The notes under the pieces were generated by a model, which saw nothing but the letters and a program-made list of their open reading frames with translations, was not told the origin of the DNA and did not search any database. Of a stretch of 32,567 nucleotides of DNA, positions 24,474-32,567 are shown piece after piece. The stretch spans positions 1 to 32,567 of the forward strand of contig JABWBR010000061.1 of NCBI GenBank assembly GCA_013360405.1. The letters are read 5' to 3'. Both the position numbers and the translations under genes were made by a program. Each line of letters starts with the position of its first letter. The stretch's first letter is position 1. This stretch comes from Saprospiraceae bacterium (GTDB taxonomy: Bacteria > Bacteroidota > Bacteroidia > Chitinophagales > Saprospiraceae).

Positions 24474-26159
24474 TTAGCTGAGATAAAATTCGGGCATGCT
24501 GAGCATGACTTGCAGCAGGCTTCTGATTTTTACTTCCACCGCATCCGCATAGGTAGGATCATCGGGATTGGCCTCATAAGCTGCGTATTCGGCCGTCCAA
24601 ACGTAATCGGGCAAGCCGGGCAGGAGCACTTCTTTGAGGGCTGTCTTTTGGCTGTCGGTAATGGGTTGGGGGAATAGCAATTGGGCAAAACCTTCGATGA
24701 CGGCATTGGGCTCGTAGGGATCGGGAAGCAGGGAAATAGCCGTCAGCGGATCAACCTTTGCGCGCAACTGCCCTTGTCCGACGCCGTCGCCACTGAGCAA
24801 ATTGGTATATCCCATCCGGGCCTGCAGGGTCGTGGCATTTATCCAGGTTCTGTAATACTGCGGTTCCTGGTAATAGGCTTTCCAACCGGCCACACTGGGC
24901 GGGTTGTAGTATTCCATTTCCATAGGAATAATGGCCTGGAAAATGCGGAAATGCAGCGTATAGCGTTGTGCCAAAGTAGTTGGAAAAGCGACAGCCAATT
25001 GTTTGAGTGCCGAAATACTGAAATCAATGGGGTTTTTGATCATGGGGCCCACGTTGAGAATATCGTAAAAATGGGCGCTACCCAGCAGGGCTTCCAGTAC
25101 CGGTTTGATTTCATAATCATTTTCGATCAGCAATTGAGCCATGGGCTGTATGACGTTGGCTTCGGCGTTGTCGTCGATGATATAGTACACAAACCAGCGG
25201 TACAACTTGCGGCTGATAAAACGGGCCACTTCGTCCTGCTGGAAAATAATATCTATGAGTTGAGCATATTCCTGATTGCCCAAATTACTGATCTGGACGT
25301 TATTAAATCGCGCCGACAACTGTTTGACGCCGTTGTCGTGTTGGCCGGCCAAAAATACGCTGGTAACATCCTGGTCGGGATTGGTCGTGTTAAAGCCGCG
25401 GTCGCGCCAGCCGGTAAGCACCCGGGCCATTTGCACCACATCCTGTTCGGTATAATTCGTATAGTCGCCCGGGCCTGCCAGCGGGCCTTTGCCTATCGTG
25501 AAAAGCTCCAGTAATTCGCGGGCGTAATTTTCATTGGGTGCGGTTGCGGTGTTTTGGTTGCCGTTAAGGAATCTGAGCATAGCCGGGTCGATCGTCACCT
25601 GTTTGATCAATTCGCGGAAATTACCCCAGGCAAACGAGCGCATCAGGATAGAATGTCTGTAGAGAAATTTGGGATCCTGAATCGTATTTACACCAAAATG
25701 ATTATGCCAGAAGAGCGTCAACTTTTCGCGCAAGCTAACCCCTTCGGTTCTCAATAGTTCCATCGTCCAGGCTCGCAGGCTTTGGGCGCGATAGGGGGTG
25801 AGATTTACCTCGGTGGAGTAGGGGGCGTCGATCCAGGTTTCGCCGATGGGTACGTTGGGGTCGGTAGTATTACTTGGATTGACTGGCGGCGCGGGGGGCG
25901 GGGTGTCGGTAAATAACAGGGCAAGGGTGGGGTATAGTCCCTGGCTTACCGCCTGCTCTATTTGTGAACGGCTGGGGCCGAACATGCTACGCCGCAGTAA
26001 GTGGGCGGCCTCTTCATATCCCCATGGGCCGGCATAAGGCTCTAGTCCGGAAGTTAATCCAAGAGAAGGCGTCAGTGCCGTTGTGCGCGGTTGCACAGTA
26101 GTATTGGCCCTGGAGCGTTTGGCGCCAAAAAGCGCGGCTAGCGTAGCTCTTCTGTCCAT
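24474..26159 (-). CDS. DUF1800 domain-containing protein
   Basis: Member of the DUF1800 family, found next to DUF1501 proteins in many Bacteroidota and Planctomycetota; biochemical function unknown. Family features visible are AAHLLRRSMFGPSRSQIEQAV near the N-terminus, LTLFWHNHFGVN, NENYARELLELFTIGKG, YTEQDVVQMARVLTGW, the QHDNGVKQL segment, ARFISRKLYRWFVY and PPSVAGWKAY. I chose the ATG at 26159 (MDRRATLAALFG), which resembles the short twin-arginine-like start of the family; an ATG at 26198 adds a hydrophobic stretch without family support. There is no sorting domain at the C-terminus (ends PEFYLS). It is the first gene of a probable two-gene operon with the DUF1501 gene. Confidence 0.92.
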   Translation of the reverse strand: MDRRATLAALFGAKRSRANTTVQPRTTALTPSLGLTSGLEPYAGPWGYEEAAHLLRRSMFGPSRSQIEQAVSQGLYPTLALLFTDTPPPAPPVNPSNTTDPNVPIGETWIDAPYSTEVNLTPYRAQSLRAWTMELLRTEGVSLREKLTLFWHNHFGVNTIQDPKFLYRHSILMRSFAWGNFRELIKQVTIDPAMLRFLNGNQNTATAPNENYARELLELFTIGKGPLAGPGDYTNYTEQDVVQMARVLTGWRDRGFNTTNPDQDVTSVFLAGQHDNGVKQLSARFNNVQISNLGNQEYAQLIDIIFQQDEVARFISRKLYRWFVYYIIDDNAEANVIQPMAQLLIENDYEIKPVLEALLGSAHFYDILNVGPMIKNPIDFSISALKQLAVAFPTTLAQRYTLHFRIFQAIIPMEMEYYNPPSVAGWKAYYQEPQYYRTWINATTLQARMGYTNLLSGDGVGQGQLRAKVDPLTAISLLPDPYEPNAVIEGFAQLLFPQPITDSQKTALKEVLLPGLPDYVWTAEYAAYEANPDDPTYADAVEVKIRSLLQVMLSMPEFYLS

Positions 26160-26311
26160 ATAAAATGATTTTAGGAGAAAAAAATAAATAATGCGCAACC
26201 TTTGGACTAATACTTCCGTATAAGGTTTAACGTATTGTTAAAATTAATTTTTAGCAAAATAAGCACAATTGACAACAACACATTTTTCATAAGACTCAAT
26301 ATTTCAAAGTC

Positions 26312-26319
26312 TATTTTTG
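26312..26319 (+). promoter_or_regulatory. Candidate -7 element for the adhesin leader or a small RNA
   Basis: TATTTTTG matches TAnnTTTG on the plus strand. Transcription would start near 26325, giving a leader of about 240 nt before the adhesin ATG. No -33 box is clear. Confidence 0.45.
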
Positions 26320-26353
26320 TGGTTACGTAAAAAATGTGTTTATTTGCATCATT

Positions 26354-26436
26354 GTAGGTGAAATTAGACCTACTATAAGAGAACTTTTTCAGCCCCACCG
26401 TTCTCCGCAAGAGGACACTTGTGTTCTCTTCTTTTT
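26354..26436 (+). ncRNA. Structured leader or small RNA with terminator-like hairpin
   Basis: Stem 1 is GTAGGT (26354-26359) with ACCTAC (26368-26373). Stem 2 is GAGAAC (26379-26384) with GTTCTC (26400-26405). Stem 3 is AAGAGGACAC (26409-26418) with GTGTTCTCTT (26421-26430), ten pairs with one G-U, followed by CTTTTT, which looks like an intrinsic terminator. AAGAGAAC at 26377-26384 is also perfectly complementary to GTTCTCTT at 26423-26430, so stems 2 and 3 can be replaced by one competing long-range stem. I cannot match it to a known riboswitch or RNA family. Confidence 0.4.
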
Positions 26437-26564
26437 ACCCTTCATTCGTATCAGGAGATCCTCCGGCAAAGCGGGAGGCATGTCACACTTTTCCGGAGTA
26501 TTTAGCAATGACGCCACCGTGAGAGGCGCAGATTTTTTTATTGTAAACAAATTATACATCCATC

Positions 26565-29500
26565 ATGTGTAAAACTCTACACTTGACAGTTGCCGCCTTT
26601 TATCGGGCTGGACGGCTATTGTCTTTTATCATCCCTATGCTGCTTACTGTGCAAAGTTATGCCATGCTGAGTGTGTCTTTCAATGTGACGCAACCAGTGT
26701 GCTACGGCCTTCCAAACGGCAGCGTTACCGCTACGGCCAGCGGAGGTGTTGCGCCGTATGTCTATGTTTGGAATACCGGCGTGGTGGGACCCACCCTGTC
26801 GGGCATTACTGCCGGCACGTATAGCGTGACGGTGACCGACGCTACCAGCACTTCTATTGTGCAAAGCGTAATTGTCAACCAGCCCCCCTTGGTTGTTATT
26901 GATTTTGTGGTTAACCAATGTACTTTTCCCTTTACGCTCACCGCAGTGGGCGGCGGAGGGGTACCGCCTTACGGCTATTACTGGAATACGGGGCAAACTA
27001 CCGCCACCCTCACCAATATTCCCAACGGTACGTATTGTGTGACGGTAACCGATAGCCAAAATTGTGGCGCCGTGGAGTGCATTACCTTGTCCTTTGTTCC
27101 CCTTAACCTGACCGTGTCGGCTACCGGCATTACTTGTCCGGGAGTCAACAACGGTACGGTATCGGCTTCGGGGTCCGGCGGCACGCCGCCTTATTCTTTC
27201 CTATGGAGCAATGGCGCTACTACGCCCACCCAAACCAATCTGGCGCCGGGTACGTATTCCGTAACCCTGACAGATTCACAGGGTTGTACCCGAACGGCTT
27301 CGGCCACGGTAGCTAATAAACCACCGATTATTATTAACGTCGCTACTACTCAGCCGACTTGTACAGGCTATAGCAACGGCAGTCTGACCGCTTCGGTGAC
27401 GGGAGGCACGCCTCCATATACGTACTTATGGAGCACGGGCCAAACCACCGCAACGATCTCCAACCTGTCGGCCGGCACGTATACGCTGGTTGTAACAGAT
27501 GCGAATGGCTGTACCAAATCGACAGCTGTCAGCCTTCAGCCTTATTCAAACCTTACCGTAGGCGCCCTGGGAACGCCCGAATCCTGCCCGGGGTTTAATA
27601 ATGGGTTTTTGACGGCTACAGGCAGTAATGGTATTCAGCCTTATACTTATTTATGGAGTAATGGCAGTACGTTGCAAAATCAAATGAACGTGTCTCCCGG
27701 CACGTATACTGTGACAGTTACCGATGCCGTAGGTTGTAGCGGTACTGCTACCGCTACTGTAGCGCCTGCGCCACCCTTCTCTATCAGTGTTACGGGGTCT
27801 AATATTACTACCTGCGGCGCGGCAAACGGTGTGGCCAACGCCAATATTATTACGGGTACGGGGCCTTTTACTTATGCCTGGAGCAATGGTGGCAATACGG
27901 CTTCCATTACCGGGCTGGTTGCCGGCACTTATAGCGTAACGGTAACCAACGGCGTAGGCTGTCTGGCTACCGGCTCTATTACACTTACGGCGCCACCACC
28001 TGTTTTTGTCACCATCAACGCTACGCCGTTGGTGTGCCAGGGAGCTGCTACCGGCACCGCTACCGCAATTGTGTCGGGAGGTACGGCGCCGTTTTCATTC
28101 CTGTGGAATACAGGCGCAACCACACAGACGATTTCCAACCTGGCGCCGGGCGTTTATTCCGTGACGGTCACAGATGCTGTAGGATGCCAGGATGACGCTA
28201 CTACCGTCATCGCAGCAGCACCCGCTGTTATTGTGAATATTGCCGGCACTAACATTGTGTGCGGTCCCGGAAATACAGGCTCTGCCTCGGCACTCGTTAA
28301 TGGCGGCACACCGCCGTTTACTTACTTATGGAGCACCGGCGCTACTACTGTCGGCGTGACGGGCCTTGTAGAGGGTACCTATTCGGTGACTGTAACCGAC
28401 GCTAATGGTTGCTCCGGACAGGATAATATCTCTATCGATATCATCGACAACCTGACTGTTAATATTATAAAGCAAAATGTACTTTGTTTTGGCGGCTCTA
28501 CGGGATCGGCAGTAGCTTCGGGCAGCGGCGGCACGCCTCCTTATTCTTTCGTTTGGAGTACGGGGTCTACCAATGCGGCTATCAATAACCTGACCGCCGG
28601 CAGCTACTCGGTGACGATCACCGATGCCAACGGTTGTACGGCTACTAATACTACCACGGTTACGCAACCGCCTGTATTAAATGTGACACTGAATGCAACC
28701 GCGCTGGTTTGTACAGGCGCAAACAACGGCTCCGCCTCCGCTACCGCCACCGGTGGCACGCAACCATACACTTATGCCTGGAGCAACGGCGGCAGCAGTA
28801 GTACGATCAACAACCTGGGCGCAGGTACTTTCACGGTGACGGTAACCGACGCCAACGGTTGTATGCAAACGGCGTCAACTACCATCAACCAGGCGCCCCC
28901 TGTGGATATCTCAATTGAGTCCGACCAGGTATTTTGCGGCCCCGAAGACAGCGGAGAGGCCACAGTAGTAGTCAACAGCGGTACGCCTCCTTTCTCCTAC
29001 ACCTGGAGTAATGGTAGCACTGCTGAATCTATCGAAAATATCGGCGATGGCGCCTATAGTGTGACGGTCATCGACGCTAACGGTTGCAGCGATGTGGCCG
29101 AGATTGACATCAATGTGATCAGCGATTTCTCCTTGAGCATCATTCCCCGCAACTTGCTGTGCAACGGCGATAATTCAGGGGGCATTCTGATCATTCCCAA
29201 TGGTGGCACTCCGCCGTATTCCTTTACCTGGAGTACGGGTTTCACCGGCAACGAATTGTCAGATATTCCCGCAGGTACTTACAGCGTGACTGTAACGGAA
29301 ACCAATGGATGTACCTTGATGGAAACCATTACGATCACACAACCGCCGGTGTTAATGGCTACGCCTAACTCCGTTAATGTAGATTGCTTTGGCGGTAGTG
29401 ACGGCATGGCCACTGTTATGGGCTTCGGCGGTACGCCTCCATATTCTTACTTGTGGAGCAACGGCCAAACCACGGCCACTGCCACAAACCTCACGGCAGG

Positions 29501-32390
29501 CGCTTATTCGGTAACGCTGACAGACGCTAATTTCTGTACAGCTACTGCCAACGTCAACATCACGCAACCTCCTGCACTCAATATCAACGTAACTACTTCT
29601 ACCATTGATTGCTTCGGCGCCAGTACTGGATCGGCCACGGCCATCGCTTCAGGAGGTACCGGGCCCTATAGCTACTTGTGGAGCAACGGGGCAACAACTT
29701 CAACTGTCAGCGGTTTGCCCGCAGGTACTTATGGTGTTACGGTAACCGATGCGCAGGGTTGTTCAAATAGCACACAAACCGTGTCTGTCTCCCAACTGCC
29801 CCAACTGCAAATTTCTTTTAACGTAACGGATATTATTTGCGTAAATACGCCCATCGGCGCTATTAGCGCTACTGTTACCGGTGGTACCGGGCCGTATAGC
29901 TTCCTCTGGAGCACGGGCGCCACTACAAACAGCATCAGCAATTTGGCGGCGGGCACCTATGGATTAACTGTTACAGATATAAACGGTTGTATAACAAGCG
30001 GTTCTGAGACGGTGATTCAGTCTCCCAGTCTCATGGTCACGGTGGTCGATATCGATATCACTTGTTTTGGATTGACCAACGGCTCGGCAACGGCTAACGT
30101 TGTAGGCGGCACGCCTCCATTTTCTTTCACCTGGAGCAACGGCGGCAACGCTGCTACCATCAATAACCTGGCCCCCGGCACGTATTCCGTGACGGTTAAC
30201 GACTCCGCAGGTTGTTCGGGTACGGCTTCCGGGACGATTACTCAGCCAACCCAGCTTACCCTGACCACTACGGATACCGACGTGGCTTGTTTTGGCGGAG
30301 CCAACGGCACCGCATCCTGCTTGGCAAACGGCGGTACGCCTCCTTATTCTTTTGTCTGGAGCAACGGCGCTTTGAATCCCGGCATCAGCGGCCTGGCAGC
30401 GGGTTCTTATACCGTAACTGCTACGGATGCCAACGGCTGTACTCAAACAGCTACTGTGACAATCACACAACCGCCGGCGTTGCAAGTGACTACCACTCCG
30501 CTGACCAGCACCTGCCAGGGTGGAACCAGCGGTTCTGCATCGGTTAGCGCCAATGGCGGCACACCGCCTTATTCCTTCAACTGGAGCAACGGCCAGACCT
30601 CGTCTACGGCTACAGGCTTGGGAGGAGGTGCGCATTCCGTGACCGTCACCGACTCAAACGGTTGTTCTTCCACCTCAACGGTCAACGTCTCGACTTTTGC
30701 TCAGCCCTCTTGTACGGTTACCATTACCCAGCCGATTACCGATTATGTAAACGGCAACGGCCAGGCAACCTGCACGGCCAGTGGCGGCACACCCCCGTAT
30801 TCGTTTGCATGGAGTAACGGCCAGAACACGCCTTTAGCCATCAACCTCAATTCGGGAACGTATACCGTGACGGTAACCGATGCCAACGGCTGTACAACTA
30901 CCTGTTCGGTCACCTTCGGCTTGCCGGCGCTTATCGGCGACTTTGTGTGGCTCGATATCGACCGCGACGGTATCCAGGATCCGGGCGAAGTAGGTATTCC
31001 CAATGTGACGGTCTACGTATCCGGCACGGCTGAAAATACGCCTTATGCCGATACTACGGTCACCAACGCCAACGGCTTGTACTACTTCCAGGTACCCCCG
31101 GGCACCTATAAAGTGACTTTCACCGTGCCCAGCGCTACCTTTACGCCGTCGCCTCGCGATGCCGGCGCCAACGATGCAGTGGACAGCGACGGGGATTTGA
31201 TCATGTTAATGACCGATCTGTTTACCATCTCCGCCGGTGAAACAAACCTTACGTTTGACCAGGGCTTCTATCCTCCCTGCCAAAACGTGACCGACCCCGG
31301 CGTTATCGGATATGACCAGGTACTTTGCGGACCGGGCAACATTCCCAACCCGATTATCAGCGTAGAAGATCCATCTGGAGGATACGGCGAATTGCAATAT
31401 CTCTGGATGATGAGTAACCAGCCCGGGCCCTTTAATGCCCAAACCTGGCAGCCGATACCCAACTCTAATACGCCGTTTCTCATTTTGGGGCCTGTTTATC
31501 AAACTACCTATTATACGCGTTGCGTGCGCCGCGACAGTTGCTCTACGTATATTGAACCGAGCCCTGTGGCCATAATAGTAGATGACGTGGCGGTTGCCAA
31601 CATTACCGGTAATTCATTTGCCTGCACCAATCTGTCGACTAACTTCTCCGTCAGCGGTAATACCCCCAACCCGCAGGTACAATGGACACTGGCCCCCGGA
31701 ATCGTGGCCGAAACGCCGCTCAACCAGGCTAATATAACCGTACACTTTACCTCCTTCGGTACGTTCACACTTTTTGCGTCTGTTACGGAAAATGGATGTA
31801 CGGCTACTAATTTCAAGACAGTAACCGTATCCAACTGCTTCAACGCGCTGAGTATCGACGTCAATGTAATGAACCAGCAGATGCGTTCGGTAAGCGTGCA
31901 TTGGGCAGTGCCAGAAATGACGGATATGGTGCATTATATCGTGGAGCGTTCGTCAGACGGAGTGATATTCAGTCCTATTGCCGACGTAACCGACCCGGTT
32001 TCTACTTCCGGCATGATGAACCACTTCGAATACATCGATGTGGCGCCCAAACTCGGAAGAACGTACTACCGCGTCCGGGCAGTGCGCAGCAGTGGAGCGC
32101 CTGTTTATTCCGACATCAAATCGGCATTAATTTATGGCAACTCAGAGCTGGCCTTGTACTATCCGAACCCGGTAGACAACGAACTCACCATTGAGCTGTT
32201 TGAAACTTTCAATGAAGAGGTACACGTTGAACTGACTAACGCACAAGGGGCTATGTTGTACAGAGCCAAAGCGCCCGCGAATGCCGAGCGAGTGATGATC
32301 AATTTTGCCGAATACCCTTCTGGCGCGTATTTTGTAAGGTTGAAGTACGGCAAAACGGATGTGAAGACACTTAAAATATTGAAGCGATGA
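26565..32390 (+). CDS. Giant SprB-repeat surface adhesin with T9SS sorting domain
   Basis: A 1941-residue secreted protein. After a signal peptide (about 1-34) come 19 SprB-type repeats of about 70-75 residues (residues about 42-1450). Their consensus runs C.G..G.(A).(A)..GGTPPYSF.WSNG.TT..I.NL.AGTYSVTVTDANGC. Nearly every unit has one Cys at its start and one at its end, so intra-repeat disulfides are possible. Next is an SdrD-B-like domain (IGDFVWLDIDRDGIQDPGEVG, about 1455-1567), an Ig-like segment, a PKD-like segment, an Fn3-like segment (YIVERSSDGVIFSPIADV) and a T9SS type A domain (YYPNPVDNELTIELF...YPSGAYFVRLKYG). SprB is the motile adhesin of Flavobacterium gliding; this protein shares only the repeat type. 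A role in adhesion or gliding is an inference. The Ca-binding-like DxDxDG motif in the SdrD-B domain looks intact. Confidence 0.93.
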   Translation: MCKTLHLTVAAFYRAGRLLSFIIPMLLTVQSYAMLSVSFNVTQPVCYGLPNGSVTATASGGVAPYVYVWNTGVVGPTLSGITAGTYSVTVTDATSTSIVQSVIVNQPPLVVIDFVVNQCTFPFTLTAVGGGGVPPYGYYWNTGQTTATLTNIPNGTYCVTVTDSQNCGAVECITLSFVPLNLTVSATGITCPGVNNGTVSASGSGGTPPYSFLWSNGATTPTQTNLAPGTYSVTLTDSQGCTRTASATVANKPPIIINVATTQPTCTGYSNGSLTASVTGGTPPYTYLWSTGQTTATISNLSAGTYTLVVTDANGCTKSTAVSLQPYSNLTVGALGTPESCPGFNNGFLTATGSNGIQPYTYLWSNGSTLQNQMNVSPGTYTVTVTDAVGCSGTATATVAPAPPFSISVTGSNITTCGAANGVANANIITGTGPFTYAWSNGGNTASITGLVAGTYSVTVTNGVGCLATGSITLTAPPPVFVTINATPLVCQGAATGTATAIVSGGTAPFSFLWNTGATTQTISNLAPGVYSVTVTDAVGCQDDATTVIAAAPAVIVNIAGTNIVCGPGNTGSASALVNGGTPPFTYLWSTGATTVGVTGLVEGTYSVTVTDANGCSGQDNISIDIIDNLTVNIIKQNVLCFGGSTGSAVASGSGGTPPYSFVWSTGSTNAAINNLTAGSYSVTITDANGCTATNTTTVTQPPVLNVTLNATALVCTGANNGSASATATGGTQPYTYAWSNGGSSSTINNLGAGTFTVTVTDANGCMQTASTTINQAPPVDISIESDQVFCGPEDSGEATVVVNSGTPPFSYTWSNGSTAESIENIGDGAYSVTVIDANGCSDVAEIDINVISDFSLSIIPRNLLCNGDNSGGILIIPNGGTPPYSFTWSTGFTGNELSDIPAGTYSVTVTETNGCTLMETITITQPPVLMATPNSVNVDCFGGSDGMATVMGFGGTPPYSYLWSNGQTTATATNLTAGAYSVTLTDANFCTATANVNITQPPALNINVTTSTIDCFGASTGSATAIASGGTGPYSYLWSNGATTSTVSGLPAGTYGVTVTDAQGCSNSTQTVSVSQLPQLQISFNVTDIICVNTPIGAISATVTGGTGPYSFLWSTGATTNSISNLAAGTYGLTVTDINGCITSGSETVIQSPSLMVTVVDIDITCFGLTNGSATANVVGGTPPFSFTWSNGGNAATINNLAPGTYSVTVNDSAGCSGTASGTITQPTQLTLTTTDTDVACFGGANGTASCLANGGTPPYSFVWSNGALNPGISGLAAGSYTVTATDANGCTQTATVTITQPPALQVTTTPLTSTCQGGTSGSASVSANGGTPPYSFNWSNGQTSSTATGLGGGAHSVTVTDSNGCSSTSTVNVSTFAQPSCTVTITQPITDYVNGNGQATCTASGGTPPYSFAWSNGQNTPLAINLNSGTYTVTVTDANGCTTTCSVTFGLPALIGDFVWLDIDRDGIQDPGEVGIPNVTVYVSGTAENTPYADTTVTNANGLYYFQVPPGTYKVTFTVPSATFTPSPRDAGANDAVDSDGDLIMLMTDLFTISAGETNLTFDQGFYPPCQNVTDPGVIGYDQVLCGPGNIPNPIISVEDPSGGYGELQYLWMMSNQPGPFNAQTWQPIPNSNTPFLILGPVYQTTYYTRCVRRDSCSTYIEPSPVAIIVDDVAVANITGNSFACTNLSTNFSVSGNTPNPQVQWTLAPGIVAETPLNQANITVHFTSFGTFTLFASVTENGCTATNFKTVTVSNCFNALSIDVNVMNQQMRSVSVHWAVPEMTDMVHYIVERSSDGVIFSPIADVTDPVSTSGMMNHFEYIDVAPKLGRTYYRVRAVRSSGAPVYSDIKSALIYGNSELALYYPNPVDNELTIELFETFNEEVHVELTNAQGAMLYRAKAPANAERVMINFAEYPSGAYFVRLKYGKTDVKTLKILKR
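26697..30915 (+). repeat. Array of 19 SprB repeats (coding)
   Basis: Nineteen units of about 210-230 nt, recognisable by the recurring PPY(S/T)(F/Y).W(S/N)(N/T)G and AGTYSVTVTDANGC blocks. DNA identity between units is only moderate: no two adjacent units look near-identical. The array is therefore old or diversified rather than freshly expanded. The first unit lacks the terminal GC, and the last has its first Cys displaced. Confidence 0.88.
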
Positions 32391-32567
32391 CAAGTTAATG
32401 TGCTAATGGGTTAATGTGCTGATGTGCTGATGAGTTAATGTGCTAATTTTAATACTACAAATTTCATTATTAGCAAATCAGCACATTAGCAAATCAGCAC
32501 ATTAGCAAATCAGCACATTAGCAAATCAGCACATTAGCAAATCAGCACATTAGCAAATCAGCACATT
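32391..32567. repeat. Octad-based tandem and inverted repeat array, open at the window edge
   Basis: Immediately after the adhesin stop, octads of TTAATGTG / CTAATGGG / CTGATGTG type run to about 32445. After an AT-rich loop, the 16-nt unit TAGCAAATCAGCACAT is repeated six times exactly (32471-32566) and continues past the window end. The arms are complementary, for example TAATGTGCTGAT at 32412-32423 with ATCAGCACATTA in each unit, so several alternative hairpins can form. Confidence 0.9.

Larger units (their letters stand above)
26160..26564. other. Divergent intergenic region and long leader of the adhesin gene
   Basis: This 405-nt stretch separates the DUF1800 gene from the SprB-repeat gene. 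I see no gene: the small frame on the minus strand at 26207-26410 is AT-rich and has no family resemblance. On the plus strand it holds a -7-like element, a cluster of small stem-loops, a terminator-like hairpin and further competing stems, listed separately. The half nearest DUF1800 is AT-rich and should contain that operon's promoter, though I find no exact consensus match. Confidence 0.6.

Noticed and set aside
26207-26410. 67-codon minus-strand frame in the adhesin upstream region
   Set aside because: AT-rich low-complexity peptide overlapping the candidate structured RNA; no support as a gene.
32471-32567. Possible CRISPR array from regularly spaced units at the right edge
   Set aside because: The 16-nt units are directly adjacent with no spacers, so this is a plain tandem repeat.

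Overview
The window looks like a chromosomal segment of a Bacteroidota bacterium, most likely of the Saprospiria/Lewinella type (inference). Three secreted proteins end in type IX secretion (T9SS) type A sorting domains. One of them is a giant SprB-repeat adhesin. DUF1501 and DUF1800 genes are paired. Several start regions carry a TAnnTTTG -7 element, and clear Shine-Dalgarno sequences are scarce. I see no rRNA, tRNA, IS element or CRISPR array.

Layout. 1-974 is gene-free and crowded with fragments of dispersed repeats. 975-6471 (minus) holds a sodium:solute symporter and a 1239-residue lipoprotein that joins a metallophosphoesterase, a kinase-like middle region and an Omp85-type beta-barrel. 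6585-8533 (plus) has der and an isolated rfbC. 8538-11522 (minus) has a DinB-like protein and a choice-of-anchor-B T9SS cargo. 11592-12991 (minus) has a YdiI/MenI-like thioesterase and miaA. 13060-16324 (plus) has an acyltransferase, an AT-rich methyltransferase carrying a (CA)12 microsatellite, and a PfkB sugar kinase. 16405-21505 (minus) has a triple-LysM protein and a SNF2 helicase. 21614-22804 (plus) is kbl. 22891-26159 (minus) is the DUF1800-DUF1501 pair. 26565-32390 (plus) is the SprB-repeat adhesin, followed by a tandem-repeat array that runs off the window.

How the genes relate. Most are housekeeping genes in one- or two-gene units: GTPase, tRNA modification, lipid and sugar metabolism, threonine/glycine metabolism. 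The common theme is the cell surface: T9SS cargo, a LysM envelope protein, an outer-membrane phosphoesterase-barrel fusion, and a methyltransferase of a type often found with surface-glycan genes.

Most worth a second look: (i) the FAM20/HipA-like kinase signature between the phosphatase and barrel domains at 2752-6471; (ii) the coding (CA)12 tract at 14533-14557, a candidate phase switch; (iii) tandem repeats of 7- or 8-nt period that abut or overlap stop codons throughout the window, four of them as inverted arms able to fold into long hairpins; (iv) a structured leader or small RNA with competing hairpins and a terminator-like element upstream of the adhesin; (v) a DUF1501 protein that combines a Tat signal with a T9SS sorting domain.
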